Shown here: piece after piece, positions 1 through 10,270 of the stretch
Numbering within the stretch: position 1 is the stretch's first letter
Layout: the number at the start of each line of letters is the position of its first letter
DNA from: Cyclobacteriaceae bacterium
GTDB taxonomy: Bacteria; Bacteroidota; Bacteroidia; Cytophagales; Cyclobacteriaceae
Assembly (NCBI GenBank): GCA_029858965.1
Contig: JAOUDZ010000035.1
Span: forward strand, 1-42,680
Length of the DNA: 42,680 nt
Reading direction: 5' to 3'
Program-made: the position numbers and the translations under genes
The notes under the pieces: generated by a model
What the model saw: the letters and a program-made list of their open reading frames with translations, nothing else
Told to the model about the DNA's origin: nothing
Database searches by the model: none

Positions 1-49
1 GATGATCTCAGTGTCTCAGCTTAATAAATCCCCTTTGTTTGTTGATGTA

Positions 50-93
50 CTAAATTACTGTAGGGTAGGGACGAAGTCGATGACGAACGTCAA
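50..93 (-). promoter_or_regulatory. Fnr-like site plus -7 box facing out of the window
   Basis: Site TGACGAACGTCA (81-92; TGAC-N4-GTCA). On the minus strand the box TAATTTAG (50-57) matches five of the six fixed bases of the Bacteroidota -7 box TAnnTTTG. The centre of the site is 29.5 bp from the first base of the box, the same spacing as at 7588-7630, 8154-8196 and 19333-19375. The promoter would fire leftward, so its gene must lie beyond base 1. The rest of 1-248 holds no gene; an imperfect hairpin (arms 168-174 and 199-205, 7 bp) follows the SDR stop codon but lacks a T-run. Confidence 0.6.
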
Positions 94-248
94 TAAACAA
101 GTAGATTTTTTGCTGACCTGATGATCTTCCTCACACCTTAACTGGGGATGTCTACTGCCATCGTGTCTGGCTTTGAGTTGCGCTTCATCGCACGTGCAAA
201 AGCCACTTTACAGGGGTGATCATCAATACCTGATCGGAAAAGTCTGGC

Positions 249-1004
249 TCAACCTGCAATCCAGCCGCCATCTACCGGTATTGCCGTGCCGGTGACGAAC
301 GAAGCAGCATCTGAACAGAGCCAGACCACAGCTTCAGCGACTTCCTCAGGCTTGCCCATGCGACCAACAGGCTCCATGTCTTCATATGATTTTTCAACGG
401 TTTTGTCCTTACCGGTGAGTCGGTCAATCATGGGCGTCTTTATTACGCCAGGGCAAACAGCATTGACGCGTATCCCAAGTTTTGCGTTCTCAAGTGCAGC
501 CGTTTTTGTCAAACCTATGATTGCATGCTTGCTGGCTACATATGCAGGCAAACCAGGAAAGCCAATGAGCCCCGCTACAGAGGCTATATTAACGATAACA
601 CCTTTACCCTGCTTAAGCATATGGGGTATTTCGTGCTTCATGCATAACCAAATTCCTTTAAGATTTATGCCTATCGTTTTATCCCAGTTTTCCTCCGAAC
701 ATTCATGAACAGAAGCAGTTATTCCCTCAATACCCGCATTGTTCACGGCAAAATCAATTCTTCCGAATTGTTTGATAGTCTGCTCTATCAGATTGTCAAC
801 GTCACTGACTTTTGACACGTCGCATTTTATGAAAATAGCGATTCCACCCTCATCCTTGATTTGCTTGATCACGGAATTATCTTCTATCCAATCTGCGATG
901 ATAACTTTAGCGCCACGCCTTGCAAATGCTTCTGCCGTAGCCCTGCCGATACCAAATGATCCTCCTGTTACAATGGCAATTTTTTGATCAAATATCTTTT
1001 CCAT
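249..1004 (-). CDS. SDR-family NAD(P)-dependent oxidoreductase
   Basis: Classical short-chain dehydrogenase of 251 residues, the normal family length. The glycine-rich TGxxxGxG motif is at residues 13-20, NNAG at 88-91, and the catalytic triad is Ser142, Tyr155 and Lys159 (YxxxK). Asp38 at the end of the second beta strand suggests NAD rather than NADP. The C-terminal TGTAIPVDGGW ending is typical of the FabG/glucose-dehydrogenase-like branch. The substrate cannot be told. It is the last gene of the leftward acetyl-CoA cluster, 105 bp after the acyl carrier protein gene. A perfect Fnr-like palindrome in that gap suggests it can also be transcribed on its own. Reduction of a carrier-bound or CoA-bound acyl group is possible given the neighbouring ACP, but that is inference. 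Confidence 0.9.
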   Translation of the reverse strand: MEKIFDQKIAIVTGGSFGIGRATAEAFARRGAKVIIADWIEDNSVIKQIKDEGGIAIFIKCDVSKVSDVDNLIEQTIKQFGRIDFAVNNAGIEGITASVHECSEENWDKTIGINLKGIWLCMKHEIPHMLKQGKGVIVNIASVAGLIGFPGLPAYVASKHAIIGLTKTAALENAKLGIRVNAVCPGVIKTPMIDRLTGKDKTVEKSYEDMEPVGRMGKPEEVAEAVVWLCSDAASFVTGTAIPVDGGWIAG

Positions 1005-1025
1005 ATTGTTTGAATTATCCTAAAA

Positions 1026-1091
1026 CAATACTACATACAAAGCAGGACTCCTTTGATGATAATTGTTCTATGAACGAAGTGATTTAAATCA
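1026..1091 (-). promoter_or_regulatory. Fnr-like site upstream of the SDR gene
   Basis: Perfect 12-bp palindrome TGATTTAAATCA (1080-1091), centred 81.5 bp before the SDR start codon. No -7 box is seen at the 29.5-bp spacing. The box TAGTATTG (1026-1033, one mismatch to TAnnTTTG) lies 52.5 bp from the site centre, which would put the site near -64, a class I activator position. The same spacing (51.5 bp) is seen in front of atpD. It would be an internal promoter allowing separate SDR transcription. Confidence 0.55.
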
Positions 1092-1109
1092 TCTGCGCAT
1101 CCTGTCATG

Positions 1110-1355
1110 CTATTTTTTAATTTTCATGACATACCCAAGAAGATCGCGCAAAGTCATGATCCTTCCGTAATCCTCTTCGGGTGTTTTTATACCAAATTCC
1201 TCATCCATTCCAATGATGAATTGCAGATAATCAAATGAATCCATCGCGAGTGTTTGCTGAATGTTATCATCCGGCTTTAACTTTTCAGGCTCGGTTTCCG
1301 GCGCCACCTTTTTCAGCAACTTGTTTATGATCGGTCTTATCTCGTCTTCAGTCAT
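1110..1355 (-). CDS. acyl carrier protein
   Basis: Small acidic protein of 81 residues with the phosphopantetheine attachment motif around Ser40 (AMDSFDYLQF, a DSL-type motif) and the four-helix ACP pattern; it carries a 4'-phosphopantetheine arm in the cytoplasm. It is unlikely to be the housekeeping fatty-acid ACP: there are no fab genes beside it, and the motif is DSF rather than DSL. It sits between the E2 acyltransferase of a 2-oxoacid dehydrogenase and an SDR, 38 bp after E2, and appears co-transcribed. It may accept an acyl group made by the complex or by the adjacent CoA ligase. That role is inferred from context only. Confidence 0.85.
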   Translation of the reverse strand: MTEDEIRPIINKLLKKVAPETEPEKLKPDDNIQQTLAMDSFDYLQFIIGMDEEFGIKTPEEDYGRIMTLRDLLGYVMKIKK

Positions 1356-1393
1356 ATTTTATTATCAGTACAAGGTTCTTGAAGTTTAAATGC

Positions 1394-2566
1394 TCAAAGT
1401 TGTTCGGGTTGCATTAAATGTTTTTTTATCGCGGCAAGGAACTGACTTCCAGTGTTTCCATCGGTTGCGCGATGATCTGCTGCCAGACTTATATGCAACA
1501 CACTTCTCACAGCCAGCATGCCGTTCTCCGCCCAGGGCTCTTCAGTGATTCCACCAAAACCTACCAGCGCTACCTGTGGCGGATATATTATTCCAAAAAT
1601 TGATTCAACAGCGCCTTCGCCAAGATTTGTTACAGTGATCGTTGAATCGGCAAGTTCGGAACTTTTTAATCTCAGTGTCCGCGCTCTGGGTATAATATCG
1701 TTGAGCGTTTTCATCAGCTCATCCAGCGATTTCTTGCCGGCATCGTGTATACCAGGGACGATGATGCCGCCCGTCCGGAGTGACACGACAAATCCAATAT
1801 GAATATCTTTCTTCCGCTGGAGGCCATTATCCCACCAGGCATTCATGTCGGGTACATCAATCAACGCCTTGGCTGTAGCCTTGATTAGCAGCACAACTGG
1901 AAGAAGGCGGTCTTTTACAGATTTCTGTTTATTTGTCTCTGCCAACCAGGACAAGGCATGACTCATGTCGACTCGAGATTGCAGATAATAGTGGGGTACT
2001 TCGCGGTTTGACTTACTCATCGCAGCGGCTACAGCCATGCGAATGTTGTCAGCGGCTGTTTTTTCCGTTGGGGGGCCTGGTGCAATAAGGTCTGTTACTG
2101 CTTTTTCAACGTCCTCCCGAATAATCGCTCCATCGGGGCCGCTTCCAGTGATTTTTGAAAGATCAATTCCCTTTTCTGCTGCAACTTTTTTTGCCAAAGG
2201 AGACGCTCTAAGGTGATGCGCTGTCGCTTGTATTGAGATTTCTTCTTCGCGTTGTTTTATCGCCGTTGCAGGCGCCATTTTTTTGGTCTCGACTTTTCTT
2301 TGCGCTGGAAGGATGTCTGCCGTTGCTTCTTCGGCAGATAGAATATGTGTCATTAGTGTACCCACAGGAACTTTTTCGTCGACCGCAATCATGAGTTCTC
2401 CAACAATCCCTTCGTCAAATACTTCGATGTCAATGATGCCCTTTTGTGTTTCTATCTCCGCAATGATGTCACCCCGCTTAACGAGATCGCCAGGTTTCAC
2501 TTTCCATTCCCTGAGAAATCCAGCCTCCATATCGGCCCCTAAGCTTGGCATTCGGAACTCAATCAT
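1394..2566 (-). CDS. dihydrolipoamide acyltransferase (E2) of a 2-oxoacid/acetoin dehydrogenase complex
   Basis: E2 core protein of 390 residues with a single N-terminal lipoyl domain (residues 1-76; lipoyl Lys42 in the ETQKG turn). A proline/alanine-rich linker follows, then a peripheral subunit-binding domain (about 120-155; [15 protein letters not shown], then GSGPDGAI) and the catalytic acyltransferase domain with the active-site motif DHRATDG (His365, Asp369). It transfers the acyl group from lipoyl-lysine to CoA. The gene overlaps the end of the E1-beta gene by 8 bp, so the two are translationally coupled. No E3 (lipoamide dehydrogenase) gene is in the window, so E3 must be shared from elsewhere. 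Pyruvate is the likeliest substrate; acetoin cannot be excluded. Confidence 0.9.
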   Translation of the reverse strand: MIEFRMPSLGADMEAGFLREWKVKPGDLVKRGDIIAEIETQKGIIDIEVFDEGIVGELMIAVDEKVPVGTLMTHILSAEEATADILPAQRKVETKKMAPATAIKQREEEISIQATAHHLRASPLAKKVAAEKGIDLSKITGSGPDGAIIREDVEKAVTDLIAPGPPTEKTAADNIRMAVAAAMSKSNREVPHYYLQSRVDMSHALSWLAETNKQKSVKDRLLPVVLLIKATAKALIDVPDMNAWWDNGLQRKKDIHIGFVVSLRTGGIIVPGIHDAGKKSLDELMKTLNDIIPRARTLRLKSSELADSTITVTNLGEGAVESIFGIIYPPQVALVGFGGITEEPWAENGMLAVRSVLHISLAADHRATDGNTGSQFLAAIKKHLMQPEQL

Positions 2567-3557
2567 GCTGCAGTAGTTTTTTAGTTGCTGATACTATTTG
2601 TTCTTGCTGCGGAATGGAACCGTCTTCCAGATGTTTGGGGTAAGGGATGGGCACTTCAACGCCTCCCAGCCGCCGTACGGGGGCATCTAATTCGTAAAAA
2701 CATTGTTCAGTAATCCGCGCGCTGACTTCTGAGGAAATACTAACCGATTGCCAGGCTTCCTCCACGATCAATGCCCGGTGCGTTTTTGAAACAGACGCCA
2801 TCACTGTTTTATCATCAAGCGGCCTGAGCACGCGCAGGTCAACTACCTCTGCACCTATCCCGGCTTGCGCAAGTGCTTCGGCAGCCTGAAGGGATTTGTA
2901 AACACCTGCGCCATAGGTAATGATCGAAACATCTTTGCCAACCCTTCTGATTTTCGCATGCGTGAGATCCACCGGTTGAAAATCCGTACTAGTTTCACCT
3001 TCAAGATTCAGCATGGCAGTATATTCAAACAGGATTACCGGATCCGGTTCTTTCAGGGCGGCAAGCAGCATGCTCCTGGCGTCTTCATGGGTGCCTACAG
3101 AAACTACTTTGAGCCCGGGAATGTGTGCAAATAGTGGTTCCCAGCTATGCGAATGCTGCGCGGCAAGCTGACGCCCAATGCCACAGCCCATCCTGATGAC
3201 AACAGGTACATTAATCTGTCCGCCTGACATATGGAGCAACGTAGCAGCGTTATTGGCGATCTGATCGAATGCCAATAGGCCAAAGTTTATGGTCATGACT
3301 TCAACAATAGGGCGCATTCCGCCCACTGCAGCACCGATGCCGGCGCCGACGAACCCGGATTCTGACAAGGGGACATCCATGATGCGATCCGGACCAAATT
3401 CCTTCAGCAGCCCCTTGCTTACCGCAAACGCACCGCCGTATCGACCAACATCTTCGCCCAACAGGAAAGCACGTTCATCCTGATGCAGCGCATCCCGTAT
3501 GGATTGCTTAAGTGCCTCACGGTATGTGATCTTCATCGTTGCAGTAGTTTCACCCAT
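2559..3557 (-). CDS. 2-oxoacid/acetoin dehydrogenase E1 component, beta subunit
   Basis: 332-residue transketolase-like beta subunit of the thiamine-diphosphate E1 enzyme. It shows the family opening ([15 protein letters not shown]), the GEDVG segment, the [15 protein letters not shown] loop and the C-terminal transketolase domain with the [11 protein letters not shown] motif. With the alpha subunit it decarboxylates the 2-oxo acid and acylates the E2 lipoyl arm. It follows E1-alpha by 46 bp and overlaps E2 by 8 bp. The start at 3557 gives a seven-residue extension before a second Met (3536) that matches the usual family start, so either is possible. Substrate specificity (pyruvate, branched-chain or acetoin) is not readable by eye. 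Confidence 0.9.
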   Translation of the reverse strand: MGETTATMKITYREALKQSIRDALHQDERAFLLGEDVGRYGGAFAVSKGLLKEFGPDRIMDVPLSESGFVGAGIGAAVGGMRPIVEVMTINFGLLAFDQIANNAATLLHMSGGQINVPVVIRMGCGIGRQLAAQHSHSWEPLFAHIPGLKVVSVGTHEDARSMLLAALKEPDPVILFEYTAMLNLEGETSTDFQPVDLTHAKIRRVGKDVSIITYGAGVYKSLQAAEALAQAGIGAEVVDLRVLRPLDDKTVMASVSKTHRALIVEEAWQSVSISSEVSARITEQCFYELDAPVRRLGGVEVPIPYPKHLEDGSIPQQEQIVSATKKLLQHD

Positions 3558-3603
3558 CGCCCATTTTATTCTATTGATAAACTAGGGAGCAACGTATGCT
3601 CCA

Positions 3604-4611
3604 TTATGGCTTAACCGGATCGCTATAAACAAATCTTGTCAATTGATCCAGCGGTTCCCATGTACCCGCTTCAGCAAAGTCGACTGCTGTTTGTATTTCT
3701 TTTTCAATACGATTTTCTGTCTTCTTTAATTCATCATCAGATAGTAGCGCGTGGTCACGAAGGTACTTTGTAAATTGAAGGATTGGATCGCGTTTTTTCC
3801 ATTCATCAACTTCAGCTTTTTCCCGGTAAAGTTCAGCATCAAACATGGAATGCGCCCTGAATCGGTAGGTATTGCATACCAGGAAAAATGGCTTGCCACT
3901 TTCTCTGACTGTTTTAATGGCCTGCTTCGCTGCTTTCAATACAGCCGTGAGATCCATACCATCGACGGAAGCTGAGGGCATTCCGTAACCAAGCGCCTTT
4001 GTTTTTAGGTCCGTTACGGCATGTGTATACTGAAGGGCCGTGCCCATGGCATACAGATTATTTTCGCACACAAACAAAACCGGCACCTGCCACAGCGATG
4101 CAAGATTCATGGCTTCGTGAAATTCACCTTCAGCAGCAGCACCCTCACCGAAAAAGCAGCACGTAACTTGCTTGCGTTTCATTTTTTTGTCGGCCAACGC
4201 TAGCCCTACTGCCAAAGGAAGATGGCCTGCTACTATCGCGTTACCTCCATAGAATTTGGTTTTTGTGTCAAATAAATGCATGGATCCGCCGCGCCCCTTG
4301 CTACAACCTTCCTGCTTACCGTACAGCTCTGCCATGATCGCGCCAAGATCTATACCACGAATGATGGCCTGTCCATGTTCGCGATAGGTGCATAAGATGT
4401 TATCTTCAGGTTTCAGATAATGCATTACGCCGGCTGCCACAGCTTCTTCACCAATGTATAAATGGAGGAACCCGCGTATTTTTTCCTTGGTGTACAACTC
4501 CGCCGATTTTTCTTCAAATCGCCTGACCATCATCATCTGGTACAAGAGCTGCTGCCCTAATTCGCGGTCGATTTGTAGCGCATCCGTAGTTAAAACTTCG
4601 TTACCCATCAT
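3604..4611 (-). CDS. 2-oxoacid/acetoin dehydrogenase E1 component, alpha subunit
   Basis: 335-residue alpha subunit of the E1 enzyme. It has the thiamine-diphosphate motif starting GEG at residues 155-157 and ending with the Asn pair at 184-185, and the characteristic GRGGSMH segment near residue 107. It pairs with the next gene, E1-beta. The ATG overlaps the stop codon of the acetate-CoA ligase gene (ATGA, 4 bp), which implies one transcript and coupled translation; a second ATG directly follows the first. The length and the two-gene E1 are like PdhA/PdhB of Gram-positive and Bacteroidota complexes and like AcoA/AcoB of acetoin dehydrogenase. The neighbouring ligase makes an acetyl-CoA-forming role likely. 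Confidence 0.9.
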   Translation of the reverse strand: MMGNEVLTTDALQIDRELGQQLLYQMMMVRRFEEKSAELYTKEKIRGFLHLYIGEEAVAAGVMHYLKPEDNILCTYREHGQAIIRGIDLGAIMAELYGKQEGCSKGRGGSMHLFDTKTKFYGGNAIVAGHLPLAVGLALADKKMKRKQVTCCFFGEGAAAEGEFHEAMNLASLWQVPVLFVCENNLYAMGTALQYTHAVTDLKTKALGYGMPSASVDGMDLTAVLKAAKQAIKTVRESGKPFFLVCNTYRFRAHSMFDAELYREKAEVDEWKKRDPILQFTKYLRDHALLSDDELKKTENRIEKEIQTAVDFAEAGTWEPLDQLTRFVYSDPVKP

Positions 4612-6350
4612 GGTTGTTCCAATGTTGACAAGTCTCCTTCCTGTAAGCCCAGCTCTCTAGCTTTCAAGAGCCTTCTTAGTATTTTTCCGCTGCGTGTTTT
4701 GGGGAGGCTGTCGACAAAATCAATTTCCTTGGGCGCGACAGCAGGACCAAGTTTTTTTCGCCCGTGTGCAATGATGTCCATTTCCAATTGTTCACCCGGT
4801 GCATTTCCGGGTTTAAGGACGACAAAAGCTTTTACCATTTCGCCAATGGTTGGCTCGGGTTTTCCGATTACAGCGGCTTCTGCGACAGCCGGATGTTCCA
4901 TCAATGTACTTTCAACCTCAAAAGGACCCACCATGTGTCCGGAAGTTTTGATAATGTCGTCTGCCCGGCCGACGAACCAGTAATAGCCTTCTTTATCGCG
5001 CCGCGCAAGGTCACCTGTTACATACCATTCTCCCCGGAAACATTTCTGGTACCGCTCTTCTTCGTGTAAATATGTTTTGAACATGGAAGGCCATCCTCGT
5101 TTCAAAACCAGCTGCCCGCTTTTTTCAGGTTCGGTTATTATGCTTAGGCTATCCGCAGAAATTTCAGCGATAGCGGCTTCAATTCCGGGAAGTGGTTTAC
5201 CCATGGAGCCGGGTCTTACAGGCATATTTCGGTAGTTTGAGATCATAATGCCACCCGTTTCTGTCTGCCACCAGTTGTCCAGTATGGGTACGCCAAACGT
5301 ATCCTCGCCCCAGTGAACCGCATCCGCGTGTAAGGGCTCACCTACACTCAAAATCAGCCGCAAATGCTCCAGGTTGTATTGTTTGGCTGGATCGATATTC
5401 ATCCGCATGAGCCTCCTGATGGCTGTCGGTGCCGTATACCATATATTAATTTTATGGTCCTGCAGTATGGAATACCATCTTGCTGCATCGAATTCCGCTT
5501 CATCGACAATGTTGGTTACGCCATTCACCAGCGGAGCAATTATTCCATAAGATGTACCGGTAACCCATCCCGGATCGGCCGTACACCAATAAATATCATC
5601 CGGATGAAAATCGAGAACCAGTTTGCCGGTAATCATATGGGTTAACACCGCACCGTGAACATGCAGCGCGCCCTTCGGCATACCTGTCGTGCCGCTGGTA
5701 AAATGCAGCAGCGCAGGATCTTCTTTCTGCGTTGGTGGAATGGTGAAAGTTGAAGATTCCTTGGCCATGAGCAGGGGAAGAGAAAGTACCTTTTTATCCG
5801 CATGGCTTTCAGTATCGGTTATCAGGACATATTGAAGCGCAGGCAATCGTTCAATAACTGGCTTTATCTTCTTTGTAAAAAGGTCCAATGTGGTTACCAG
5901 GATTTTCGCTTCACCCCTGGACAAACGTTCGTAAATGGGCTGCGGTCCAAACACGGAAAATAGCGGGCAAAAAATTGCGGTTCTTTTTAAGGTTCCAAAT
6001 GCTGTAACGTATAATTCCGGAATCCGGCCTGTAAGTGTAAAGACCGTATCTCCCTTCCCGACCCCAAGCCTCGATATTACGTTTGCAAAACGATTTGATA
6101 ATTCGTAAAGATCATGATAGGTGAAATCTTTTGCAGCGCGATCTTTTCTGATCCACCGTATGGCTACGTGGTCCTTGAGCAAACCCGCTGCATGGCGATC
6201 AATGGCTTCATGGGCTATATTGAGCCCGCCACCGTTTGGCAGTCCATCAAAATCTTTGTACGCTTCGTTCCAACTGAATGTGCTAAGCAGCGCGTCATAG
6301 TCAATCAGGTTAGGTTCGACTGCTTCGGTGTGTGAATTTACGACTGACAT
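4608..6350 (-). CDS. acsA: acetate-CoA ligase, AMP-forming
   Basis: 580-residue ANL-superfamily enzyme that makes acetyl-CoA from acetate, ATP and CoA. The P-loop-like motif [10 protein letters not shown], the substrate-pocket WWQTETGG segment, the hinge/ATP motif ([18 protein letters not shown]) and the catalytic lysine Lys556 in PKTRSGK are all present. PKTRSGK is also the classic target of reversible lysine acetylation in acetyl-CoA synthetases. The length is nearer to Bacillus AcsA than to the roughly 650-residue Acs. It is the second gene of the leftward cluster, 62 bp after the BaeRF3-type gene, and overlaps E1-alpha by 4 bp. Propionate or another short acid is possible, but the WWQTETG motif favours acetate. 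Confidence 0.88.
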   Translation of the reverse strand: MSVVNSHTEAVEPNLIDYDALLSTFSWNEAYKDFDGLPNGGGLNIAHEAIDRHAAGLLKDHVAIRWIRKDRAAKDFTYHDLYELSNRFANVISRLGVGKGDTVFTLTGRIPELYVTAFGTLKRTAIFCPLFSVFGPQPIYERLSRGEAKILVTTLDLFTKKIKPVIERLPALQYVLITDTESHADKKVLSLPLLMAKESSTFTIPPTQKEDPALLHFTSGTTGMPKGALHVHGAVLTHMITGKLVLDFHPDDIYWCTADPGWVTGTSYGIIAPLVNGVTNIVDEAEFDAARWYSILQDHKINIWYTAPTAIRRLMRMNIDPAKQYNLEHLRLILSVGEPLHADAVHWGEDTFGVPILDNWWQTETGGIMISNYRNMPVRPGSMGKPLPGIEAAIAEISADSLSIITEPEKSGQLVLKRGWPSMFKTYLHEEERYQKCFRGEWYVTGDLARRDKEGYYWFVGRADDIIKTSGHMVGPFEVESTLMEHPAVAEAAVIGKPEPTIGEMVKAFVVLKPGNAPGEQLEMDIIAHGRKKLGPAVAPKEIDFVDSLPKTRSGKILRRLLKARELGLQEGDLSTLEQP

Positions 6351-6412
6351 AATTGAAAGGAATTTTAAACCATTGCAAGCCCTTGCTCGATGCTATACCC
6401 CTTGTTCCTGTT

Positions 6413-7531
6413 CTAAACATATCGCTGAAGTATGGCGATATGACTGTAGTTTTTCAGCTCGCCATTTTCCACGATCACAATCTTGCCTCCTTTTTCATAT
6501 ACGATTTCTATTAAGTCGTCTACAACGTCTGTAATGATTTCATACCCTCCGGCGGGAGGACTCAAATGTATTCTTGATTCATCACCAGGTTCAATATAGG
6601 CGGATACCTGGTAGTCTTTTTCGACCAGCAGTGTAGCAGCTTTTCCCTCTTTCGCTGATTTCCAGGCGTTCCTGATGCCGTCAACCGCAAATCCTTTTCC
6701 GATATCTTCCTGTAATTTCAGCAGTAGATTTTCATGTGAGTTTTTTATATACGCGGTAATGTTTTGCCATGCCAGATCAGAGAGGGTGTGCACCGCATCA
6801 TGCGCATAGTTTCCACTTATCTTACCGACAAGCTGCGGCATGTGCTGAGAAATATTTTCAAAATTTGCCAATTGTTCCGTTGTTCCGGCCACCAGGAAAG
6901 GAATGTCGTTTTTGAGGTATTTATCCAAGACTTCATCTACCTGCTTGAGAAATGCGATGTGTCTTGTCTCCTGAACAATGGATTTGTCACCATCAAAAGA
7001 CTTTAGTCCAGGGCTTGGTAGTTTCCCCAGACTCGGCCGGACATATTCGTATTCATCTTCGTATTGTTTTGGAAAGTCATTATTTCGGATTTCGTAAAGA
7101 TTACTTCCTTCACCCCGGTATAATGGTATCCTTTTTTTGCTTACAGCCAGGAGATAATAAGGCATCAGGAATTGGTTGTAATAAAAAAGGTCGCGGACTT
7201 CAAAGTTCTTGCCCAGCATTGTTTTCTCTTTTACGGCAAAAGGAAGGAGAAAAAGCTTGGAAAGATTTGGAGACACAAAAAGTGCGAGCCCTTCCTGGAG
7301 GCGTAGGTAGTCGATCTTCTCAATTACTGCGTCCAGTTGTTGAACAATTTTCTGTATGTCTGCCTTAGGCCAGGCGCTGTTGTCCAGCAATTGCTTTGCA
7401 TTTTGAACGGCCTTATGAATCAATTGAGGATCTTGCATGCGTTCCCGCCGGTATCGGTACGTAGGCACGACGATGGAAACGCAGAGATTTCCTCTTTCTG
7501 CTAACATTTGGTTAATGTCAGAAGTGTTCAT
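6413..7531 (-). CDS. BaeRF family 3 (bacterial/archaeal eRF1-like) protein
   Basis: 372-residue protein resembling the BaeRF3 family of eRF1-like proteins. It opens with a Val-Pro-Thr strand followed by TYRYRRERMQDP, has a central domain with an FLVAGT strand, and ends with a release-factor-like C-terminal domain (VVDDLIEIVYEKGGKIVIV, then IAILQRYV). Related proteins recur next to stress and dormancy genes; a role in ribosome rescue or nucleolytic quality control has been proposed but not shown for this family, as far as I know. It is the first gene of the acetyl-CoA cluster and has the best promoter of that operon directly upstream. Family assignment is from the sequence pattern; function is open. 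Confidence 0.7.
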   Translation of the reverse strand: MNTSDINQMLAERGNLCVSIVVPTYRYRRERMQDPQLIHKAVQNAKQLLDNSAWPKADIQKIVQQLDAVIEKIDYLRLQEGLALFVSPNLSKLFLLPFAVKEKTMLGKNFEVRDLFYYNQFLMPYYLLAVSKKRIPLYRGEGSNLYEIRNNDFPKQYEDEYEYVRPSLGKLPSPGLKSFDGDKSIVQETRHIAFLKQVDEVLDKYLKNDIPFLVAGTTEQLANFENISQHMPQLVGKISGNYAHDAVHTLSDLAWQNITAYIKNSHENLLLKLQEDIGKGFAVDGIRNAWKSAKEGKAATLLVEKDYQVSAYIEPGDESRIHLSPPAGGYEIITDVVDDLIEIVYEKGGKIVIVENGELKNYSHIAILQRYV

Positions 7532-7587
7532 ATTTATCTATTTTATAGTAATTCTGAATATCAAGTGTGAGTGTGATTCGCATATAA

Positions 7588-7630
7588 TAAAGCTAGTGTT
7601 CAATCAAAAGGAACCGGGTGATGAAAATCA
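7588..7630 (-). promoter_or_regulatory. class II Fnr-like promoter of the BaeRF3/acsA/E1/E2/ACP operon
   Basis: Site TGATGAAAATCA (7619-7630) and, on the minus strand, -7 box TAGCTTTA (7588-7595; five of six fixed bases of TAnnTTTG). The centre of the site is 29.5 bp from the box start, so the site would be near -41.5. The expected transcript start is about 7583, giving a leader of roughly 50 bases before the ATG at 7531. Within 7532-7771 no other gene is seen. Confidence 0.7.
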
Positions 7631-7771
7631 GAAAAGAAAAGGATTTTGATCAGTAGAGAGGTTGATGAAATCAAGCTTTCAAAACTGGGTTTACGCTGAT
7701 GTACCTGGTTTTCGCTTTGCATGAATACTTGCCTTGTTTGTGATATAAATGGGCGTCACTGTTTTCTCATT

Positions 7772-8068
7772 TCACATGTTGCTCAGCGCCCTCGCGGAGA
7801 AAACTGTATCAGCCATCATGATGCTGTCCAAACCTTCCACATGGAACATTCTTTTCATCATACGGCCATGCATATTGTTCAATCCAGGATCCGTATTCAT
7901 TTTTTCAAGAAGCCTCTCCAGATAAGTGGAGTCCGCTAAAATAACATCAAATATTTTTTCCTGCATTTTAGGATCCTGTAGCAGCAATTCGGCTGGCTCC
8001 TTATTTTCCACAGCACAACCTGCGAGTAAGGTAGACCAGACTAGAAAACAGAAAAATGTAGCTTTCAT
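7772..8068 (-). CDS. small putative lipoprotein
   Basis: 98-residue protein with a lipoprotein signal peptide: Met-Lys, a hydrophobic stretch and the lipobox LAGC (Cys18). The mature part is acidic and helical, rich in Met, Asp, Lys and Leu, with repeated helix-like segments (MQEKIFDVI, LERLLEKM, MMKRMFHV); the Met/His-rich stretch MHGRMMKRMFH could bind metal, but this is a guess. No family is recognised. It is a single gene on the minus strand, divergent from the N-ATPase operon, and has the best promoter of the putative Fnr-like regulon in this window (perfect TAnnTTTG box). It is therefore likely strongly induced under the same condition. Confidence 0.7.
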   Translation of the reverse strand: MKATFFCFLVWSTLLAGCAVENKEPAELLLQDPKMQEKIFDVILADSTYLERLLEKMNTDPGLNNMHGRMMKRMFHVEGLDSIMMADTVFSARALSNM

Positions 8069-8153
8069 AAATCAATTCGTTAAAATGATATAAAAGACTT
8101 TTCAATATCACGTTGCGTTACTGTTCTACCATGCCTTTTCTTGATTGCTGGCA

Positions 8154-8196
8154 CAAAAATATTGAAATGTTAAGCCGGTTACATTGATATTGGTCA
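8154..8196 (-). promoter_or_regulatory. class II Fnr-like promoter of the small lipoprotein gene
   Basis: Site TGATATTGGTCA (8185-8196; TGAT-N4-GTCA) with a perfect Bacteroidota -7 box TATTTTTG on the minus strand (8154-8161). Site centre to box start is 29.5 bp. The predicted transcript start is about 8149, leaving a leader of about 80 bases to the ATG at 8068. This is the clearest example of the site/box geometry in the window. Confidence 0.75.
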
Positions 8197-8343
8197 TCAG
8201 CGATCAATAACTTTTAGCACAAAGTATTGTGCCTGATCGTTGGGAATCACTAATGGAAATTCTTGCGGTTGAACCCTGGTTGGGTAAACTACTTCACCTT
8301 CGGGTTTCCGCATCTGTTTCTCCGCAATGAGCGGAATATTGGA

Positions 8344-8408
8344 TGACATAAATCATATTCTTGATGAACCATTGTCATAAGGAATCACCTTCCTAATGGA
8401 TACTTTTA
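8344..8408 (+). promoter_or_regulatory. Fnr-like site upstream of the N-ATPase operon
   Basis: Site TGACATAAATCA (8344-8355) inside a 14-bp ATGA-N6-TCAT, centred 66.5 bp before the atpD ATG. A -7-like box TACTTTTA (8401-8408, five of six fixed bases) lies 51.5 bp from the site centre, two helical turns further than in the class II promoters, so the site would be near -63 (class I). At the 28.5-bp spacing only TA of the box is present (8378). A start from 8401-8408 would leave almost no leader, so the exact promoter is uncertain. The 347-bp gap 8069-8415 holds this site and the lipoprotein promoter and no gene. Confidence 0.55.
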
Positions 8409-8409
8409 A

Positions 8410-9795
<1,386 letters not shown>

Positions 9796-9880
9796 CACAA
9801 GCGCTCATAATTTTGCTAAACTTCAATTGGCCTGATAAGCATCAAGCGTTTTAATGTAACTAAAGGTGGAATCGACATTA

Positions 9881-10270
9881 ATGGAACTTAAGGTATTGGT
9901 GCCTTATGGCGTCATGACAGCGAAGGCCGACGTAATACGCTTAGTGGTTGAGACGCGGGGAGGCTCATATGGGTTCTGGCCTGACCGGCTTGATTGCGGA
10001 GCAGCGCTGGCGGCGGGTATTCTCATGTATGAATCAAGGGCTGAAGGCGTTGTTTATATCGCAATAGATGAAGGGGTAGTGGTGAAAACAGGACGTTCCG
10101 TGTTTGTGTCTGCCCGTAATGCCATCAGGGGCAAGGAGCTAGGGAAGCTGCGCGAAGCTGTAGAGCATGAATTTGTTGATCTTGAAGAACGGGAGAAGAA
10201 TGTGCGTGCCGTGTTGTCAAAACTGGAAAGCGGTTTTATCAGAAACTTTCAGGAACTTATTAATAAATGA
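9881..10270 (+). CDS. atpC: N-type F-ATPase subunit epsilon
   Basis: Subunit epsilon of the F1 central stalk, 129 residues from the ATG at 9881. I prefer this start to the GTG at 9866 because the purine-rich AAAGGTGGA lies just upstream and the resulting N-terminus (MELKVLVPYGV) matches the family. The N-terminal beta sandwich (GGSYGFWPDRLDCGAALAAG) and a C-terminal helical region with an EEREKNVRAVLSKLE helix are visible. It couples gamma rotation to catalysis. The gene follows atpD by 85 bp and overlaps atpQ by 4 bp. Confidence 0.9.
   Translation: MELKVLVPYGVMTAKADVIRLVVETRGGSYGFWPDRLDCGAALAAGILMYESRAEGVVYIAIDEGVVVKTGRSVFVSARNAIRGKELGKLREAVEHEFVDLEEREKNVRAVLSKLESGFIRNFQELINK

Noticed and set aside
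286-708. 140-codon rightward frame inside the SDR gene
   Set aside because: The opposite strand has all SDR motifs in order; this frame is its shadow.
7662-7674. TTGAT-N3-ATCAA palindrome in the gap between the lipoprotein and BaeRF3 genes
   Set aside because: It resembles an Fnr box but the spacer is three, not four, so the half-sites are out of phase; no -7 box follows at the common distance.
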